Shown one piece after another: positions 4,236-5,413 of a stretch of 5,413 bases of DNA. Positions within the stretch are counted from its first letter, which is position 1. Each line of letters opens with the position of its first letter. The DNA is from an uncultured Candidatus Melainabacteria bacterium (GTDB lineage Bacteria; Cyanobacteriota; Vampirovibrionia; Gastranaerophilales; Gastranaerophilaceae): contig CALEJY010000313.1 of NCBI GenBank assembly GCA_937898445.1, positions 1-5,413 on the forward strand, in the 5' to 3' direction. The notes beneath the pieces are model-generated. The model had not been told where the DNA came from. It saw only the letters and a program-made list of their open reading frames with translations, and ran no database searches. Position numbers and translations under genes: made by a program.

Positions 4236-5413
4236 TGAGCGAAAAACCACTTTTTGAAGATATAAAAAAAATATTAATTGAACAAAACAGAGAGCCTGCA
4301 GAAATTGAAGAAATTGAAAAAGCTTATCTGTTTGCGAAAAGATTGCACGATGGTCAATATAGAGTTTCAGAAGAACCATATATTATTCACCCTGTTGAGG
4401 TTGCGAAAATTCTTGTCGGATTGAAAGTTGATTCTCATACATTAGAAGCTGCTTTTCTTCACGATATTTTGGAAGATACTGATACTCAACCCGAAGAAAT
4501 TGAAAAACTCTTTGGAAAAGATGTTTTGACACTTGTTCAAGGTGTTACAAAGTTAGGCAAATTGCAGTTTAAATCTAAAGAAGAACGCCAAGCTGAGAAC
4601 TTTAGACGTTTGTTTATTGCGATGGCTAGTGACATAAGAATAGTTTTCTTAAAGCTTGCAGACAGATTGCACAATATGCGAACTCTTAACTTTATGACTG
4701 CTCCTAAACAACAAAAAATTGCTCGTGAAACACTTGATATATTTGCACCTTTGGCAAACCGTTTAGGTATCTATAAGATTAAGGCTGAACTTGAAGATTT
4801 GTCTTTGCGTTATTTAGAACCAGACAAATATTTTGAAATCGCTCGTCTTGTTTCTCAAACAAAAGCGGATAGAGAAGCAACTGTAAAAATTCTTATCGAT
4901 AAGATTTCGCAAGACGTTAAAAAGGCCGGTATAAACGCTCAAATTACCGGTCGTGCAAAACATTATTACAGTATTTACAGTAAAATGAAAAGATTGAATA
5001 TTGCTTTTCATGATTTGTATGATATTACTGCAGTAAGGGTAATTGTTGATACTGAAAAAGAATGTTATGAAGTTCTAGGACTTATTCACTCGCAATTCAA
5101 ACCAATTCCGGGAAGATTTAAGGATTATATTGCAATGCCAAAAGGCAATATGTATCAATCATTGCACACATCCGTAATCGGTCCGAAAACAAAACCTTTG
5201 GAAGTTCAAATCAGAACTTGGGAAATGCACGAAGTCGCTGAATATGGTATTGCTGCGCACTGGAGATATAAAGAAAAAGGTTCGCAAAAAGCAAATAATC
5301 CTACAGATATGCAGTTTTCTTGGATGAGAAAACTTGTTGAATATGACAAAGATATGACTTCTGCTGAAGATTACGTAAATTCAGTAAAATTAGATCTTTT
5401 CTCTGATCAAGTT
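4235..5413 (+). CDS. relA: Bifunctional (p)ppGpp synthetase/hydrolase (RelA/SpoT family), 3' partial
   Basis: Makes the stringent-response alarmone by transferring pyrophosphate from ATP to GDP/GTP, and also hydrolyses it. The window holds 393 codons of a protein usually 700-780 residues long. The HD hydrolase domain is intact: His52 (IHPVEVAKIL, 51-60), HDILED (76-81) and Asp143 in LADRLHN (141-147). The synthetase domain follows, with GRAKHYYSIYSKM (239-251), LYDITAVRVIVD (261-272), GRFKDYIAMPKGNMYQSLH (293-311) and LEVQIRT (322-328). The RFKD at 294-297 is the form found in bifunctional enzymes, whereas synthesis-only RelA has an acidic version. The frame leaves the window at DLFSDQV, the expected beginning of the TGS domain, so the TGS, helical and ACT regions are missing. 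Start: ATG at 4235. An in-frame TAA at 4211-4213 rules out a longer protein apart from a CTG at 4217. No Shine-Dalgarno site precedes it. The symbol could equally be rel or spoT. Confidence 0.96.
   Translation, partial: MSEKPLFEDIKKILIEQNREPAEIEEIEKAYLFAKRLHDGQYRVSEEPYIIHPVEVAKILVGLKVDSHTLEAAFLHDILEDTDTQPEEIEKLFGKDVLTLVQGVTKLGKLQFKSKEERQAENFRRLFIAMASDIRIVFLKLADRLHNMRTLNFMTAPKQQKIARETLDIFAPLANRLGIYKIKAELEDLSLRYLEPDKYFEIARLVSQTKADREATVKILIDKISQDVKKAGINAQITGRAKHYYSIYSKMKRLNIAFHDLYDITAVRVIVDTEKECYEVLGLIHSQFKPIPGRFKDYIAMPKGNMYQSLHTSVIGPKTKPLEVQIRTWEMHEVAEYGIAAHWRYKEKGSQKANNPTDMQFSWMRKLVEYDKDMTSAEDYVNSVKLDLFSDQV

Noticed and set aside
3990..4238. An 82-codon + strand frame overlapping the DUF167 gene and rel promoter
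   Set aside because: It is antisense to a recognised family member; its hydrophobic composition is the mirror of the DUF167 coding strand.

Overview
The window is low-GC bacterial chromosome with six genes: an alanine/glycine:cation symporter (cut at the left edge), a family 4 uracil-DNA glycosylase, two proteins I cannot name, a small DUF167 protein, and a bifunctional Rel/SpoT (p)ppGpp enzyme (cut at the right edge). The best taxonomic guess is a gut-type non-photosynthetic cyanobacterial relative (Vampirovibrionia/Melainabacteria, order Gastranaerophilales). This rests on low GC, strong AGGAG-type ribosome sites, and the style of the two unnamed proteins, including a short N-terminal motif ending PSFG. 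It is an inference from recollection, not a database match.

Layout. On the left, the symporter and glycosylase run on the + strand with a 38-bp overlap and end at a strong hairpin terminator (1813-1851). This sits exactly where the convergent minus-strand gene (1844-3097) stops. The minus-strand block then reads, in transcription order, DUF167 protein (4159-3866), 150-residue unknown (3810-3358), a 260-bp gap, and the 417-residue membrane-type unknown (3097-1844). The rel gene starts divergently at 4235 from a promoter that interlocks with the one for the minus-strand block.

The most interesting part is the 260-bp gap at 3098-3357. Read on the minus strand it holds, in order, a plausible promoter, a Shine-Dalgarno site, a 21-codon ORF with five His codons within six, and three long mutually exclusive RNA pairings. 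The last pairing is a hairpin running into a U-rich tract. This is the full layout of a ribosome-mediated attenuator of the his/trp kind. It lies upstream of an uncharacterised membrane protein, not of biosynthetic genes. Several G.U pairs hold only in the minus-strand RNA, which supports the orientation. The main competing idea is a dispersed palindromic repeat.

Two other control features stand out. The ribosome site of the 150-residue gene lies in a potential 8-bp hairpin. The rel promoter predicts a transcript start about 3 nt before its ATG, so an essentially leaderless mRNA. I saw no tRNA, rRNA, CRISPR array, insertion sequence or integrase.
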